Of a stretch of 64,000 nucleotides of DNA, positions 19,885 to 32,005 are shown one piece after another. The translations under genes and the position numbers were made by a program. How positions within the stretch are numbered: the first letter of the stretch is position 1; the number at the start of each line of letters is the position of its first letter. The notes under the pieces are model-generated. The model saw only the letters and a list, made by a program, of their open reading frames with translations. It searched no databases and was not told the DNA's origin. Source of the stretch: Oreohelix idahoensis (taxonomy: Eukaryota > Mollusca > Gastropoda > Stylommatophora > Oreohelicidae); the NCBI GenBank assembly GCA_024509875.1, contig JAMPIV010004247.1, forward strand, positions 397,501-461,500, in the 5' to 3' direction.

Positions 19885-22800
19885 ATGGAGAGTACACCGT
19901 CAAATAAATCTCGTTCTGGTGCTCGCCCTGTGGAGCTCCACCAGGCAGGTGCAGTGCCGGGCTCTGAGCCTCGACAGAGCCCACCCTCAGCTACTGGAGG
20001 ACCCTCTAGACCGTCTTGTGGAGTCAACAGACGGCGGAGGAGAACTACTGACCAAAACAAAACAGAAAAAGAGAAACCCAGAGTGCCACTTGTCATGATG
20101 CACTGGAATGCAGAGGGAGTGAACAGCAAGCAGGCTGGATACAGCAAAAAGACAGAGCTGGAAAACATCTTGTATGAGAAGCAAGTCAGTGTTTGCTGTA
20201 TCCAAGAGACTCACTTGAAAGCAGATCAAACCTTTAAAATAAGGGGATATCAATGCTTCAGATCCGACAGACAAGATAGACGAAAAGGAGGAGTACTTAC
20301 TCTTGTAAGGAATAACATTCCTGCACACGAAAGGAAAACCTTCATGGATGGAGCAGAATATCAGCTGCTGCAGATAAAGGTAGACAAGATGGAAATAGAA
20401 CTCCTGAACTATTACTGTCCGAACAACAAACCCCTGAGTCTCAGCTCTATACAGGTACCAGCCACCAACTTTATAGCAGTTGGAGACTTTAATAGCCACA
20501 GCTGGGGCTATAACCATCTGGATCACAGAGGTGAAGAGGTTGAAACTTGGCAAGATGATCACTCCCTAATCCTAGTCAATAATGCCACAGATACTCCTAC
20601 CTTCTACTCCAGAGGATGGCACACAACCTCAACACCAGATCTTGCCTTCTCCACACCAGATATAGCTGGATCTATTAGTAGAGAAGTAGGAGACCAACTA
20701 GGGGGAAGCGACCATCGCCCAATCTTTCTTACTGTCCAGAGTGCAACTCTCAGTACAGGCCCAGCCATTACAAGATGGAACTACAAAAAAGCCAACTGGG
20801 GTTTATTCAGGCATCAGGTGAACACGCTGCTGTCTACCCTCAAGGTACAGAACAGAGACATTAATGAAGTGGTAAAAGACTTCAACAGATGCATACTACA
20901 AGCTGCAAAAGAAACCATTCCCAAAGGATGCCGGCGTAACTACATACCATACTGGTCCAGCACACTCCAAGAACGTCAGGAAGCTATGGACAAGGCTAGA
21001 AAGGACGCAGAGTCTCAGCCTTCACTTGAAACTCACAACAAATGGAAAAAGGCTGTAGCAGAGTTTCAGAGAACAAAGCTAGAAGAAAAGCGGAAAAGCT
21101 GGAGAACTAAAACGGCATCGCTGAACCTTGAGAAAGACGGCAGGAAACTTTGGAGATTAGTCAAGTCTCTAAATGAAGAGCATTCCTCACCAAGGCAGAC
21201 TATCACATTGGATGAAGGTGGCAAACTTTTCAGAGGAAAACAAGCTGCAGACTTGTTTGCTAGAAGATACAGTTCAGAAAGCAACTTACCCATTAACATA
21301 GACCATCAGAGAGAGATAAGAAAAGAAATACTGGCAACCATGGGACAGACAGATACTCCTGCCCCAATGAGGGAACCCATCACACTAGGAGAACTACAGA
21401 AGGCTATTTCCAAGCTTAAGTTTCAAAAGTCACCCGGCCCAGACAAAATCAGCAACGAAATGCTAGTAAATCTGAGCTCAGCAGCAAAGACAAAACTGCT
21501 TGAGATATTCAACCACAGCTGGTTGAAAGGAACGGTACCCCAAGTATGGAGAGAAGCCATCACAATACCCATACTAAAGAAATGGAAATGTAAGACCGAG
21601 GCTGCAAGTTACCGGCCAATCAGTCTCACAAGCTGTGTTGGGAAGACTATGGAGCGAATAGTCAACCACAGATTGAAATGGTATTTAGAGTCTGAGCAGA
21701 ACATGGTGCCGGAACAAGCTGGATTTAGAGAATGCTACAGTATAGAAGACCAAGTTACTTACTTGTCTCAAGCAATAGAAGATGCCTTCCAGGAGAAGAA
21801 AAAAGGTCCTAACGATCTGGGTCGACTTCAAGCAGGCCTTTGACAAGGTGTGGAAAGATGGCCTCATTGCAAAACTTAGGAGAAGTGGAATCCAAGGCAA
21901 CATGATGAAATGGATCCAGTCATACTTGCATAACAGGAGAACTAGAGTCACTCTTGACGGTCTGCAGAGCAGAAAAGTGTTGCTCCATCAGGGGGTACCT
22001 CAAGGAGGAGTAATTTCCCCAACACTCTTCCTTGTTTACATCAATGACCTGGTGAAAGATCTCCTGCAGGAGTTAAAGCTGCCTTATATGCAGATGACCT
22101 AGTACTCTGGTGCGCTGATGAAAATGTCACCACAGCAAATTATAGAATGCAGCGGGCAGCAGACATGCTAGTGTCATGGGCAGAGAAATGGCTTATCACA
22201 ATAAACACAGACAAAACCTCCACAACACTGTTCTCCCTCGCCCCCAAGGACAAATCAGCTAACATACACCTAGGGACAACCGTGATCAAGGAAGAAAGCT
22301 ACCCCACCTATCTTGGGGTGACATTTGACCAAAGGCTTACATGGAATAAGCATATTGAAAATGCAGAAGGAAAGGCCCGAAGACGACTAGGCATACTCAG
22401 AAAATTAGCAGGTACCAACTGGGGAGCAAATGAACGAAATCTAAAGAAGATTTATAATGGAGTAATAAGACCACACTTAGAGTTTAGCTCAGCAGCATGG
22501 TCATCAGCTGCTAACTCACATCTGCAGTCTTTGGACAAGGTGCAAAATCAAGCTCTCAGGCTCATTACAGGAGCCATGAAAACTACACCAATAACAGAGA
22601 TGCAGAAGGTTGCTGGATTACAGACATTGTCCCCATAGAAGAGACACAAAAAACCATGATCCAGATGGAAAAGTACAACAGTATGCCAATGCACCCAATG
22701 AAGGCAAGACTAGATGATCTGGCATTGGGACGTCTAAAGCGTAGCAGCTTTGTGCATCGGGGGAAAAGACTTATAAGACAGCATCTAGAAGACCTATCCA

Positions 22801-23649
22801 TGAAGACAACACCACTGAAGCCCACCCTATACCCTGTACCATGGGAGCAGGCCAGCAGTGCCCTCCAAATTAATACAACAGTCAGTGGTCTCACAAGTGG
22901 ATGTGAGTATAATGATCTGCAAAAAACGAACTGCTACATTGAGTATGATCCAAGAAAGCTATCCCGATCAATCATGGATACATGCCTATACAGATGGATC
23001 AGCAACTAATGCTGTTAGGAATGGAGGTGCCGGTATCTTTATCTCATATCCTGACAACCACTATGAGACTAGGCACATTCCCACTGGTAAATTCTGTTCC
23101 AACTATACAGCTGAGGTTCAAGCTCTAGAGCAAGCTGCAAATATGATTTATAACACCAACTCTGACTGCCACCAGGTAGTCATCCTCACAGATGCACTGT
23201 CTGTCCTGCAAGCTCTCAAGGGTGGTAAACTCCCGCATCTGAGAAATGAACTAAACAAGGTAGCTGCCAAAAAGAGAACCATACTTCAGTGGGTACCATC
23301 TCATTGTGGTGTACCCGGAAATGAAAAGGCAGATAAACTTGCAAAAAAGGGAGGAGAATGTGAACAAGAAGATAATGAAGTCACATACTTTGAGAAAAAG
23401 AGAGCTATCCAGACTATCAGAAGAGAACAGAACCAACCCAAAGACGACTATCACACTCTCGACCGGCAGGGACAGACAACTATTTTTCGACTCAGGACAG
23501 GGCATAACAAACTGAATAAACACATGCACAAGCTACGATTGTCTGCTTCACCACTGTGCACATGTGGATTAAACGAACAAACTGCTGAGCATGTTCTACA
23601 GGACTGTCCTCTGTATGACCAGTTAAGAAAGATATACTGGGCCCAATGA
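19885..23649 (+). pseudogene. LINE polyprotein: endonuclease, reverse transcriptase, RNase H
   Basis: The frame starts at 19885 (652 codons to 21843). The EEP endonuclease has HWNAEGV near residue 73, QETHL at 107, GDFNSH at about 200 and SDHRPI at 275. RT follows with the GPDKISNEM and YRPISLTS blocks, QAGFRE, AFDKVW after a shift near 21800, QGGVISPTLF near 22005 and ALYADDLVLW near 22085 after a second shift. The palm YADD is intact. RNase H has YTDGSA (Asp at 22993), TAEVQAL, LTDALSVLQAL and PSHCGVPGNEKADKLA after two further shifts (near 22630 and 22960). The tail CTCGLNEQTAEHVLQDCPLY is a Cys-His finger-like end. The stop is at 23647-23649. Confidence 0.88.
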
Positions 23650-25182
23650 CTCAACACTAAACTCAAAGCTATATGGAGTTAAAGAGGAACTTCAAACAAC
23701 AGTCGAATTCATCATGAGAACTCGTCTGACGGTGTAATCATCAAAGATGCGATCGCAAGAAGAAGAAGAAGAAGTATATTTGCGTGGGTGTTTTCTCTTG
23801 TATATCATGAGAAAGAAAACGGGGATTCGGTCTCTATGTAGAAATAAGTGTCAGCCGCAAGACTTTGTATTATCGTCTCCATTGTGGGAACAAAAAACGA
23901 TAATAGCGAGTCCCGGCGAATCAGTGGGGGAGCGTAAATTGGAAATACCAATTTACCCACGGCACATGGACATACCTCAGTAGTCTGTGCACTCGAGTTA
24001 TCGTCAGAAGCAAAAGAAACTTAACCTACGGTTTTTTTGCAGTGAGGAGCGGGAACGGGTTTAATTATCATACAGCCCGAGCTCGTCGCTATTATAGTCT
24101 CCAACAACGACACGAGGTCGGAGACTGGTGTAATTTCATACAGCCAGAAATCAAGGCTGTGTCTTCCTCTAAATCCGGAGTGGGAGAAAAGGGTAAAGTT
24201 TGTTCAGCAGCAGAGAAGCGTCTACAGTTAATCAAGTCCCTCATGCTTGATATCCGAACATCGTCATCACCAAAATCAGGAACAGGTGACAGGGTTACCA
24301 TACCTAGGTCCTGATAGAAATGAGAGAAGAGAGTACCGGAGACGCCGCATGATCAGTCCTCGAGTGTTAGAGAGACACTGAGACCAAGAGAGAGAAAGTT
24401 AGAGAAGGAGGGAGACAATAGGCAGGACCAGTAGGGTCTGTTCAGTATCCATTTGACGGATAGACACTGAGTCTGCGTTCGAAAAACCAAGTCTATTATT
24501 TTAGCATTTCTTGTGGTGTAGTTATCGGCGCATAACGCCTAACAAGTAGAAAGCTGTGTAGCCGTTCGTTGAGGAAGAGTCACCAGGACTGAGACAGTAG
24601 AAAGCTTATTAATGGTAGAGAGTGGAGGCTAAAGTGACAGCCCCCACCAAATTAGAGTTGGTTTTAATCACTAACCATTTTTATTGCTCCTCAGCAGGGT
24701 GACAGAAAGAGTGAATGTGATTGGGTTTTTTTTTTTTGTCTCTAGTGTCTCTTAATTTAATTGTTATTTTGTTTTCAGGCCGTGCAACAGCGCACGCCAT
24801 TGATACGTTTTGATGTATGCTGAATTTTTATGCCTTATTTTGTAAATAAATATATATATTTACTGTACACTGGATCAGCTTCTACTCTTTACTATACTTA
24901 CTCTATGTTGTCTGTATAGTGGTGTTTGTGGTCGTATTTATACACCTTATCTCCTTGTGTGTCAAGGGAGTCAGAGGAGGGCGAGACTATAGCCATTCAA
25001 AAAAATCACGAAGTGGCAAGGGGAGATTCAAATCCTGGGTCTAGCCCTTGAGCCAATAGTCTCATCTGTCCACAGGCATGTCATTTTCCATCTAAATTCT
25101 ATTTTCTCAGACTTTCTCATACTAGGGTCTTGCTTTCATTCAGGCACACTCTATAAAAGTAAAACCACTTCGTGACAGAACC

Positions 25183-25397
25183 CCTGAAGGAAAACGAAAG
25201 AGAGGCCGACCAAAAACAACCTGGAGGAGGACTGTGGAGGCTGAGATGCAAAGAATGAACCAGAGTTGGGGCACTGTACGAAGGATGGCCGCTGACCGAG
25301 CAAAGTGGAATCAATTTGTTGTTGCCCTACAAGACGCCACTAGGCGTGATGGCCACTGACTGCTCTGACAGTCAGCGGCTAAGGATCAAAGAAGAAG
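25183..25397 (+). mobile_element. RTE-B LINE 3' fragment, right part
   Basis: It continues the fragment at 16396-16532: KRKRGRPKTTWRRTVEAEMQ and WNQFVVALQDATRRDGH, stop, then a short UTR with GGCTAAGGATCAAAGAAGAAG. It is followed by the direct repeat ACTGAATAAAGCA and normal COPE intron DNA. Confidence 0.9.
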
Positions 25398-25613
25398 ACT
25401 GAATAAAGCAAAATATAATCGTTCTGAAAGCTTCTTAGGCATGTAGAATATGGCTGTTCACCAGCTGCAAAAACTGTTACTTATTCTTACAACAGTTATG
25501 TATAATCTACCATCCTATGTTCCTCCTGCAGATTAATCAAGTATGACATAAGAGGTGATTCTTATTTTGAAGCTTTGCCCAGGACAGAAATGTAGAACTT
25601 TAAACTGAAAAGC

Positions 25614-25920
25614 GGGACCTCAAGACGCAGCAATAGAGACCGCAGTCAGCGACTGATAGCTTGACTGCCTGCGTCAGGACCAGCGAACCAGAGCTGGTCA
25701 AGACCGTGCTCCACCTCCACGTGGTGGTCCTGGAAACAGTCTGCAACAGTGCAGGCTGGCTGAGCGAGTACGGATCGCAATGGGAAGGCAAACCCGGTCC
25801 TAAAAAATGCCGTGCAGAAGTCGGATGTGTCGACCGAAAGGTGCAGATATCACAGCTACGTTGGAAACAGACACAACGCAACCACCGTCCTTTTCAGGGC
25901 AAACGAAGAAGAAGAAGAAG
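25614..25920 (+). repeat. R1 SINE-like element, copy 2
   Basis: A 307 bp copy beginning GGGACCT and ending (GAA)n, flanked by the exact 12-base repeat AAACTGAAAAGC (25602-25613 and 25921-25932). It is the cleanest plus-strand copy and useful as a family reference. Confidence 0.9.
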
Positions 25921-26009
25921 AAACTGAAAAGCAGCAGAGATGTCTCTTGTCACCATTTCTCTTCTTACTGGCTGCAGACTGGAATAGAAAAGCAACAGCA
26001 TTAACCAAC

Positions 26010-27040
26010 AGAAATGGAATTAATTGAACTCTGACACAGCCTGACGATTTAGATTTTGATAACTGTAACCAGATGTCACTCAAAATGCGAACACTTGATA
26101 ATACATTACAGCAACTGGGCTTGAAAATTAACAAGAAAAAGACACAAATTACGAGAATAAATGCAGCAAACGATAGTTAGACTGCACAATGCATTGGGAA
26201 ATATTTGGGGAAAAAAATAAAATAAAGTTCAATATCCCAACTAACATAATTACCGATGTATGTTACATCGGTCGGTCACACTCAAAATAGTAACTCGCAC
26301 CAGAAAAAGTGTGCAACGCACGGTGTGCAACTTGCGCGGAGTGGGTGTTATTTAAAACAAATAATTTGGTTTTATTTTTTTTTTATTCTTTCACGAAATT
26401 AGTAGCGCTCGACAAAGAAAAAGTGCGTAAAAATTGGTGTGCATGAGCCTGATGTACAAATCATGAAAACTTGAAAGTTTTTGTTAAAACCCCTTATTAT
26501 CAGGGAACACTCTTTGAAAACAATCCATGCACTTTCACATGAAATGTTGTCATCAAAGAACTTTTAAATTGAATGTAAAATAACATAATTCTCACAGTGT
26601 GTACGTTGGTCACAGCTGAGGAATGCAACCGTGTTGAAAAATTGTATTGTTTCCATTATATATACTCTCCCGAAAATAGTTACAATCAACAAAGAAAAGC
26701 GTTCAAATGATGGTGTTCATGAACAGTTTGATTACACTGTAAAATGGAAAGAAACCAAAACAAAGATATATCTATGGATGTAAACCAGATAAACACTAAT
26801 ACACCTACTGCATAAAGAGACAAAGGGGAGATGGTGAGAACATATTCTCAAAAAAAAAAAAAAAAAAAACAACCACCCAGTATAACTAGACACCCAAGAC
26901 TAGAATCCACATGGGGAAACCAAGGAGAATATGGAAAAGAATGGCAGAAGTGGTAGCCACAATATCTTGGTTAGAGACTGAGCAAAATGGCACAAAAGAA
27001 TGTGGTTGAAAGCAACAGCTGCAGCTCAATGTACTGTGGG
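26010..27040 (+). pseudogene. LINE scraps and a second Helitron end
   Basis: 26010-26230 keeps RT scraps similar to RTE-C (LQQLGLKINKKKTQITRINA). 26240-26720 repeats both flanks of the Helitron fragment at 15130-15760 (CATGAAAACTTGAAAGTTTT, AATAGTTACAATCAACAAAG) without the coding core. 26880-27040 has GKPRRIWKRMAEVVATISWL, a LINE C-terminal scrap. All are broken and lie in the COPE intron between exons 4 and 5. Confidence 0.6.
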
Positions 27041-27059
27041 ACTTGACAAGGTAATGGAA

Positions 27060-27260
27060 ATCTGATAGCAGATACTGTCATAGGGCAGTAAAATGTTCCT
27101 GACACTAGGTCCAGCTTTATACGGTGGGATGACCAGTTCCCATCCTCAATGCCTTTGCCTTCCCTAACTCAAGAGCAGCCAGGCACTCATTTACAGCTGG
27201 GCAGACTGGAGCGTTTCACTACCAGGTGCTGAACTCAGCAACTTTGCCGCAAGATGCACG
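27060..27260 (+). repeat. R3 repeat, copy 1
   Basis: It shares CATTTACAGCTGGGCAGACT, CTAACTCAAGAGCAG and a GCCGCAAGATG block with copies at 42815-43290. The phrase about a lost lineage of tRNA-like ends (gctctaaccactct in other copies) is degraded here. It ends about 25 bp before COPE exon 4. Confidence 0.6.
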
Positions 27261-27286
27261 CATTCGATGATATATCAATAACTTAC

Positions 27287-27336
27287 CATTCAATATTGTC
27301 AGACTGATGTAGTGTTCTGAGAGCGGAGTCATAATT
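27287..27336 (-). CDS. COPE: COPE exon 4
   Basis: A small 50 bp exon between a TTAATTTCAG acceptor and a GTAAGT donor. It encodes NYDSALRTLHQSDNIE plus TG, completed as Cys by the next exon. It matches the vertebrate ALR.LHQ.D block. It is too short to stand out as an open frame; conservation and the borders identify it. The intron after it is about 11 kb. Confidence 0.92.
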
Positions 27337-28413
27337 CTGAAATTAAATGAGAAACACAAGTAAATAAATTAATCAATTATGCTAAATAGACTAGCTCATT
27401 ATTTTAGTCCATGTGTTAGTGTTATATTAAAATCTGTCAATGATCCAAATATATCAACTCTACAATCTACAATGAATGTACTGATACTTTTATACCTGAA
27501 CTGTAAATTATGTTATGTAAATTTTAAAATACTAACATCAAGTATCAAGTACTGGTCAAATAAATGCTTCCAGCCTAGTAATAAATCTGTTTTAATGTTG
27601 CACACTATCGAGCAACCTAACACACAACAGAAAAATGCTAGCTCATGAAAGAATGAACAGACAGTCTTCACGCAAAACTATCCTTAGAATAGAAGGAAGA
27701 AGGCAGGAAGGAAGACAACAATCTCACTTTCTTCTCCCTTGTTTTTTTTCCTCAGGTAATAGAAATTAAGCTGCCAAAGACTCATACTGGTTATATAGCT
27801 AATGCTAACAAATGACAATATAAGGTCTAATACTTGTTAATGCCTATTTACCCACCTAAGATATTAACAAATTTTCTTATTTACATTATTAAACCATTGG
27901 GGTCATATTTCAATTTAAAAACTTGACAGAAATTTTCAATTTCAACTTATTATCAGTAAAATATATTTAATGTCTGTGGTAAGCGCTGTGTGAAAAAGGC
28001 AAGTGGCGTTGATGACTGGAGTACCACTAAGGAGAAACTTGTGTTACTGGAAGCTCCTACACAATATACCTATAGTAATTAGCTGATAATCAGCAGTCAG
28101 AATAAAATAAATACTTGTTTACAATATGAAACTATAAATAAATATTCATTTATCAGGTACAAACAGTATATAAACTGAAAGATATTTTGTTATACAGTGT
28201 ATTCAGTTTCAGTGATATGAATTACAATGTCCAAAATAAAACAAGTCAATAGTGAAACTTTTAAAAATAGTCTTTCCTTAATTACCAAAAATACGTATAA
28301 GCTTGTGAATGTAACCTTATGTATAAGCTTTCTAACGGTATATTCCTTTTTTCTTTCTTCCTTTTTTAAAATGACTCTAGTGATTGCTAAAATAATATAA
28401 CTACTGTTCAAAC

Positions 28414-28516
28414 CTGTTCATGGTAGAAGACTGATCCCGCCATGAGAATAAAAGTATTATTACTGAGGTCCACATTACCACTCATTTTCGACTCTAGATC
28501 CCTCACAATGGCATCC
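28414..28516 (-). CDS. COPE: COPE exon 3
   Basis: A 103 bp exon. Its first base completes the Arg codon of exon 2, and it then reads DAIVRDLESKMSGNVDLSNN and TFILMAGSVFYHEQ, ending in phase 0 at a GTTTGA donor. It matches the vertebrate TNTTFLLMA region. Confidence 0.93.
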
Positions 28517-28969
28517 CTAAAATACAAAAAATTAAAAACTCCACTTGGTGAATGAAACAAACGATGACCATGTGTGACATACTCATACATTAAAAAAATA
28601 CTGTTCACACTGAATACTGTACAGTGGTGATTCTTAACCTTTTTAAGACCACGGCCCTAATTTTAATAGTGTGGATGTAACACATAATGTTAAACACTGT
28701 CTCTTTTTCTTCAAATGATTGTATAGAATGAAAAAAATACCCAAAAAACAATGTGTATTCATTCTGCCTGTTCATCAGTTTTTTTCTAAAAATCATACTA
28801 TAAACAAACCATATTTCATAGAACACACTGAATAAAACTAATCTAAATGCATGTTCCCTTATATATTTTTCATACAATAAATAAATGTGCTTAAAAAACT
28901 GTCCCTGCTCCATACTTCCTTTTCTTTTTGTTCACTAGTAAAGTAAAACATGTGGATTCATAGTCATTT

Positions 28970-29130
28970 ATCCAACAGTAAAAATGGGTACTTAACTTGG
29001 CTCTTGAGTTAGGGAAGGCAAAGAGAAAAGGAACTGATAAACCCACCTCATAAAACTAATACCTTAGACTGGTGAAACAACACTTCACTCCTGTATGGCA
29101 GCATCTGCCACGGAACACCATTACCTTTTA
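28970..29130 (-). repeat. R3 repeat, inverted partial copy
   Basis: CTTGAGTTAGGGAAGGCAAAG at 29001 is the reverse of the CTTTGCCTTCCCTAACTCAAG block of copy 1. Only the central part is recognisable. Confidence 0.5.
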
Positions 29131-29518
29131 ATATATACACAAAATGGTGTTTACCGTGGCTGGTCTACTTTCAATAACATTGTGGAAAAGTGCAATTGGA
29201 TTGAAAAAACAGCTTTGGGATTTTGGTAATTACACTTTCAGTTACTCTGCTATCAAATGGTATATACAAATCAAAAGTGCCAGAAATGATCATAAATGCT
29301 TTTGTTTGAGGATGATGTGTCCTAAAACACAAAAGAAATGTTCAACTGTAAGGCTTTCTTTCCTGACAGAACTTGGCATAAAATACAAGCCCTCTTTAAA
29401 CAAACAATGTTTTGGTAAATTATAAAAATGTATTTAATATTTCACCAATGTAAATAAAGATCCTTCTTGTGAGCCTTTGTAGGGATGTGTTACAAATTAT
29501 AATGTACTAGACTCATAC

Positions 29519-29682
29519 CTGCGTGACTCATTTGATAAGTAGTCTGCGTATATTCGGACTGCTTGCAGCTCAGGAGGGCCTGAACCTCTGATCTCATCCA
29601 AAACAACACCATATTTCTTCTGAGCAATGTAGGCTCTGTACATGAGAACATCACGCTCCACTTTGAGTTCTGGTGTTCCCAG
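29519..29682 (-). CDS. COPE: COPE exon 2
   Basis: A 164 bp exon after a TTTCTATAG acceptor, phase 0. It encodes LGTPELKVERDVLMYRAYIA then QKKYGVVLDEIRGSGPPELQ and AVRIYADYLSNESR. It ends with two bases (AG) completed by the next exon. This is the most diagnostic COPE block: VERDV..YRAY.AQ, GVVLDEI and PELQAVR..ADYL are all conserved with vertebrates. Confidence 0.95.
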
Positions 29683-29699
29683 CTATAGAAACAAAAAAT

Positions 29700-31990
29700 A
29701 ATTGGGGCTGTAATTTTTGGCTCTTACTGGTTTTCCAATAATTACATTAAGTCTACCTGAATTATAGAACATTCATTAATTTCAATTATAAAAAACTAAA
29801 TGCTACAGTATTTGATCCAAATATTGTCAAGTAGTGTCTGAAGCCTGCTATAAATCTGGAAAACTCTTTTTTTCACCTCAGAAAGATGGATAAAGTGGAG
29901 CTTTATGAAAAGATGTAACTCTCTACGATGAGTGGATGATTTTGAGCATTAAATATTTGAAACATCACAAATAAACCTCATGTCCAGTTAAATGAAAATG
30001 GATTTTTTAAAAAAGAGCCTGCCTAAAGTGAGTTTCAAGCCCATATCATTTGAGATATCACACAAACTGTCTATGAACGGCACTAACAAGGCCAGACATT
30101 TTGTGTATTAAAGTAAAAGATAATCAGAACAAATCCGAACAGTAATGCCTGTACTGCCAACAGAGTATCTGCTTGGTAGGCCTAAGTCAAGTATACTGTT
30201 CGAAATTTATTTGATGCTTTTGAAGCTAAACCTATGCCATTTGAAAGATGAGAAGCTTATTTTAAACACATATAAAAGAATCACAAATCATACTTTTACT
30301 AAAACTAATTAAAATATGTAAATTATAAAGCCTTGACAGAAATCGTGGTTTGATAATGGCTATTAACAGTGAACTACGTTTTCATGTGGAATAATTCTTA
30401 ACTCTTTCAGTCCCAAGCAAAAAAGTGGGTTTGGCCCAAGCAAAAATGGCCACCCAGTGCATTTTTATTGTTGTTGTTTGGAAATAATTTTTTAAAATGT
30501 TCATATGCATAAATAACTTTGTTGTTGTATATGAAACTGAAGGTAATTGGATGTACTTTACTCTTGTGCTACAAGTATAAAAGCTTTCATTGAAAAATGA
30601 TTAGTTATTCAAGGTAAAATGGAGGATATGCGCTTAAAAAAATGATTAGTTATTCAAGGTAAAATGGATATGCGCTTAAAAAATCGCTTTAAAAATCTAA
30701 AATAAATATCTCAAAACAGAAACACGTTCACTCTTAAACATGTGCGGTATTTAAAAGAATGTACTTGCAGTCGGAAATGACTTTGTAGGTAGTTATAATT
30801 AGAAACAGTCTCAGAGGCACATATACTAAAGGCTTTTTAAAGTCGATTGGGCCAAGCGCGTCTCCACAACAGTGATATTGATGAGAGAGCTTGAAAATGG
30901 CTGCTACAGAGGACACAGAAATAAGTTTTCTAAAATATAAATTATTTGTATCTTCTTCCACATTCAATTTCATATGCCTTTCTTACCCAGTCTCTCCATC
31001 CTAATTCAACAATCACAGCAAATGCCCCAACTCCATTTGTCTTTCATTCCAACAAGGAGGGTGAGAAAATTTAAAAAAATAAAAAACAAAAAAGCCAGCC
31101 CCTTTTTTCCCAGTTCATTGTTAGAAATGTAGGAATTGCAATACAGCTGGTATACTACACCAGCTGAATCTAAGAATAGTAGACACTTGGCAATGTCTCC
31201 CAGATAGTTGTCGATACATCAGCGATGTTGCATCCTTGGTACAGCTAAGCGTGATTAAAATTATCAGCAAAGGTTTTATTACATATCATTTTGAACATCC
31301 AAAGTGAAGGGAAGCATGACAGTGATGGCTTTATCTGGCTTTGCAGAATTAGTGGGCAGTAAGTTGGTAAGCTCGTTTTTTTCAAAGTACAGCCTCAATG
31401 TTTGTCAGAAAAAGGTCCAAACAGAATTACTGCTATGGTTACGGTTAGCAGTATCAGGTATGTTTTAATGACTTTGACAAGGCTGATGTATCGATGAACA
31501 GTTGGCTGACGTGTTGTTTGTCTACTGATCTTTGATTCTATTACTATCCCTATTTGTTTAACATTGGAATAGGCCCAAACGGGGGCTAATCGTAGAGTGT
31601 GGAGACACGCCCATAAACTGGCTATTCATACAAGTACGGTGTGGACAGTAGACAAGGTCCACCATGTTGCCACATGTTTATGTTACAACTAGCCTTAACC
31701 TAAACCCAGCCCTGTTTTCAAGGTTTGTCAAATAGCTAGCCTTTACCTAACACAACTCTGTTTCGAATACTGTCACAATTAACAATGCCCGACAAACATT
31801 CACTAAAAATAAATTGTTTAAAAATTCCTACTGTGAACGTACTGGTGACAGACCTGCAGATTTAGCATGACTACAAACTGAATGCAGAAGGGGAAAAAAA
31901 TTTCAACTTGAAGCGAAACGCCGCATTTTTGGCCAACATGGCGGCCTCCAGTCTCCTGTCCCCACTTGAGTCTGGAACAACTTAAAGTCA
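29700..31990. other. COPE intron 1, repeat-poor part
   Basis: AT-rich intron with no recognised gene. A 48-50 bp block containing ATGATTAGTTATTCAAGGTA is duplicated in tandem (about 30594-30690). No conserved exon was found, and the joint from exon 1 to exon 2 is in frame without one. Confidence 0.6.
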
Positions 31991-32005
31991 TTTTAAAAGG
32001 TAGAT

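Larger units (their letters stand above)
18812..23769 (+). mobile_element. Full-length-looking RNase H LINE (Ingi/I-like)
   Basis: A 4,958 bp insertion in the 3' LTR. It is flanked by the 16-base direct repeat AGAAGTATATTTGCGT (18796-18811 and 23770-23785) and ends in (GAA)n. A 5' UTR of about 1.07 kb is followed by one long frame with endonuclease, reverse transcriptase, RNase H and a C-terminal CxC...H...C finger. The single-ORF layout with RNase H suggests the Ingi group, though the wider I group is possible. Four frameshifts make it inactive, yet the coding text is well kept, so it is a fairly young copy. Confidence 0.88.
16533..25177 (+). mobile_element. Ty3/gypsy-type LTR retrotransposon, internally deleted, carrying a LINE
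   Basis: The element begins TGTGATGC and ends GTGACA (TG...CA ends). It is flanked by the 5-base direct repeat GAACC (16528-16532 and 25178-25182) and sits inside an RTE-B fragment. The first 267 bases recur at 18397 with about four differences, marking the two LTRs. A polypurine tract (18381-18396) precedes the 3' LTR. Inside are gag, zinc knuckle and protease remnants but no reverse transcriptase, RNase H or integrase, so pol was deleted. It could move only with help from a complete relative. Confidence 0.87.
18397..25177 (+). repeat. 3' LTR, about 1.8 kb, interrupted by a LINE
   Basis: LTR sequence runs 18397-18811 and resumes at 23786, just after the repeated target site, to 25177. The pieces together give roughly 1.8 kb. 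The second part holds an AATAAATATATATATT polyadenylation-like region at about 24845 and ends GTGACA followed by the target repeat GAACC. The small frames in it are not coding. Confidence 0.8.

Noticed and set aside
19860..20562. Minus-strand frames of 100-190 codons opposite the LINE endonuclease
   Set aside because: Antisense shadows of a well-supported coding frame.
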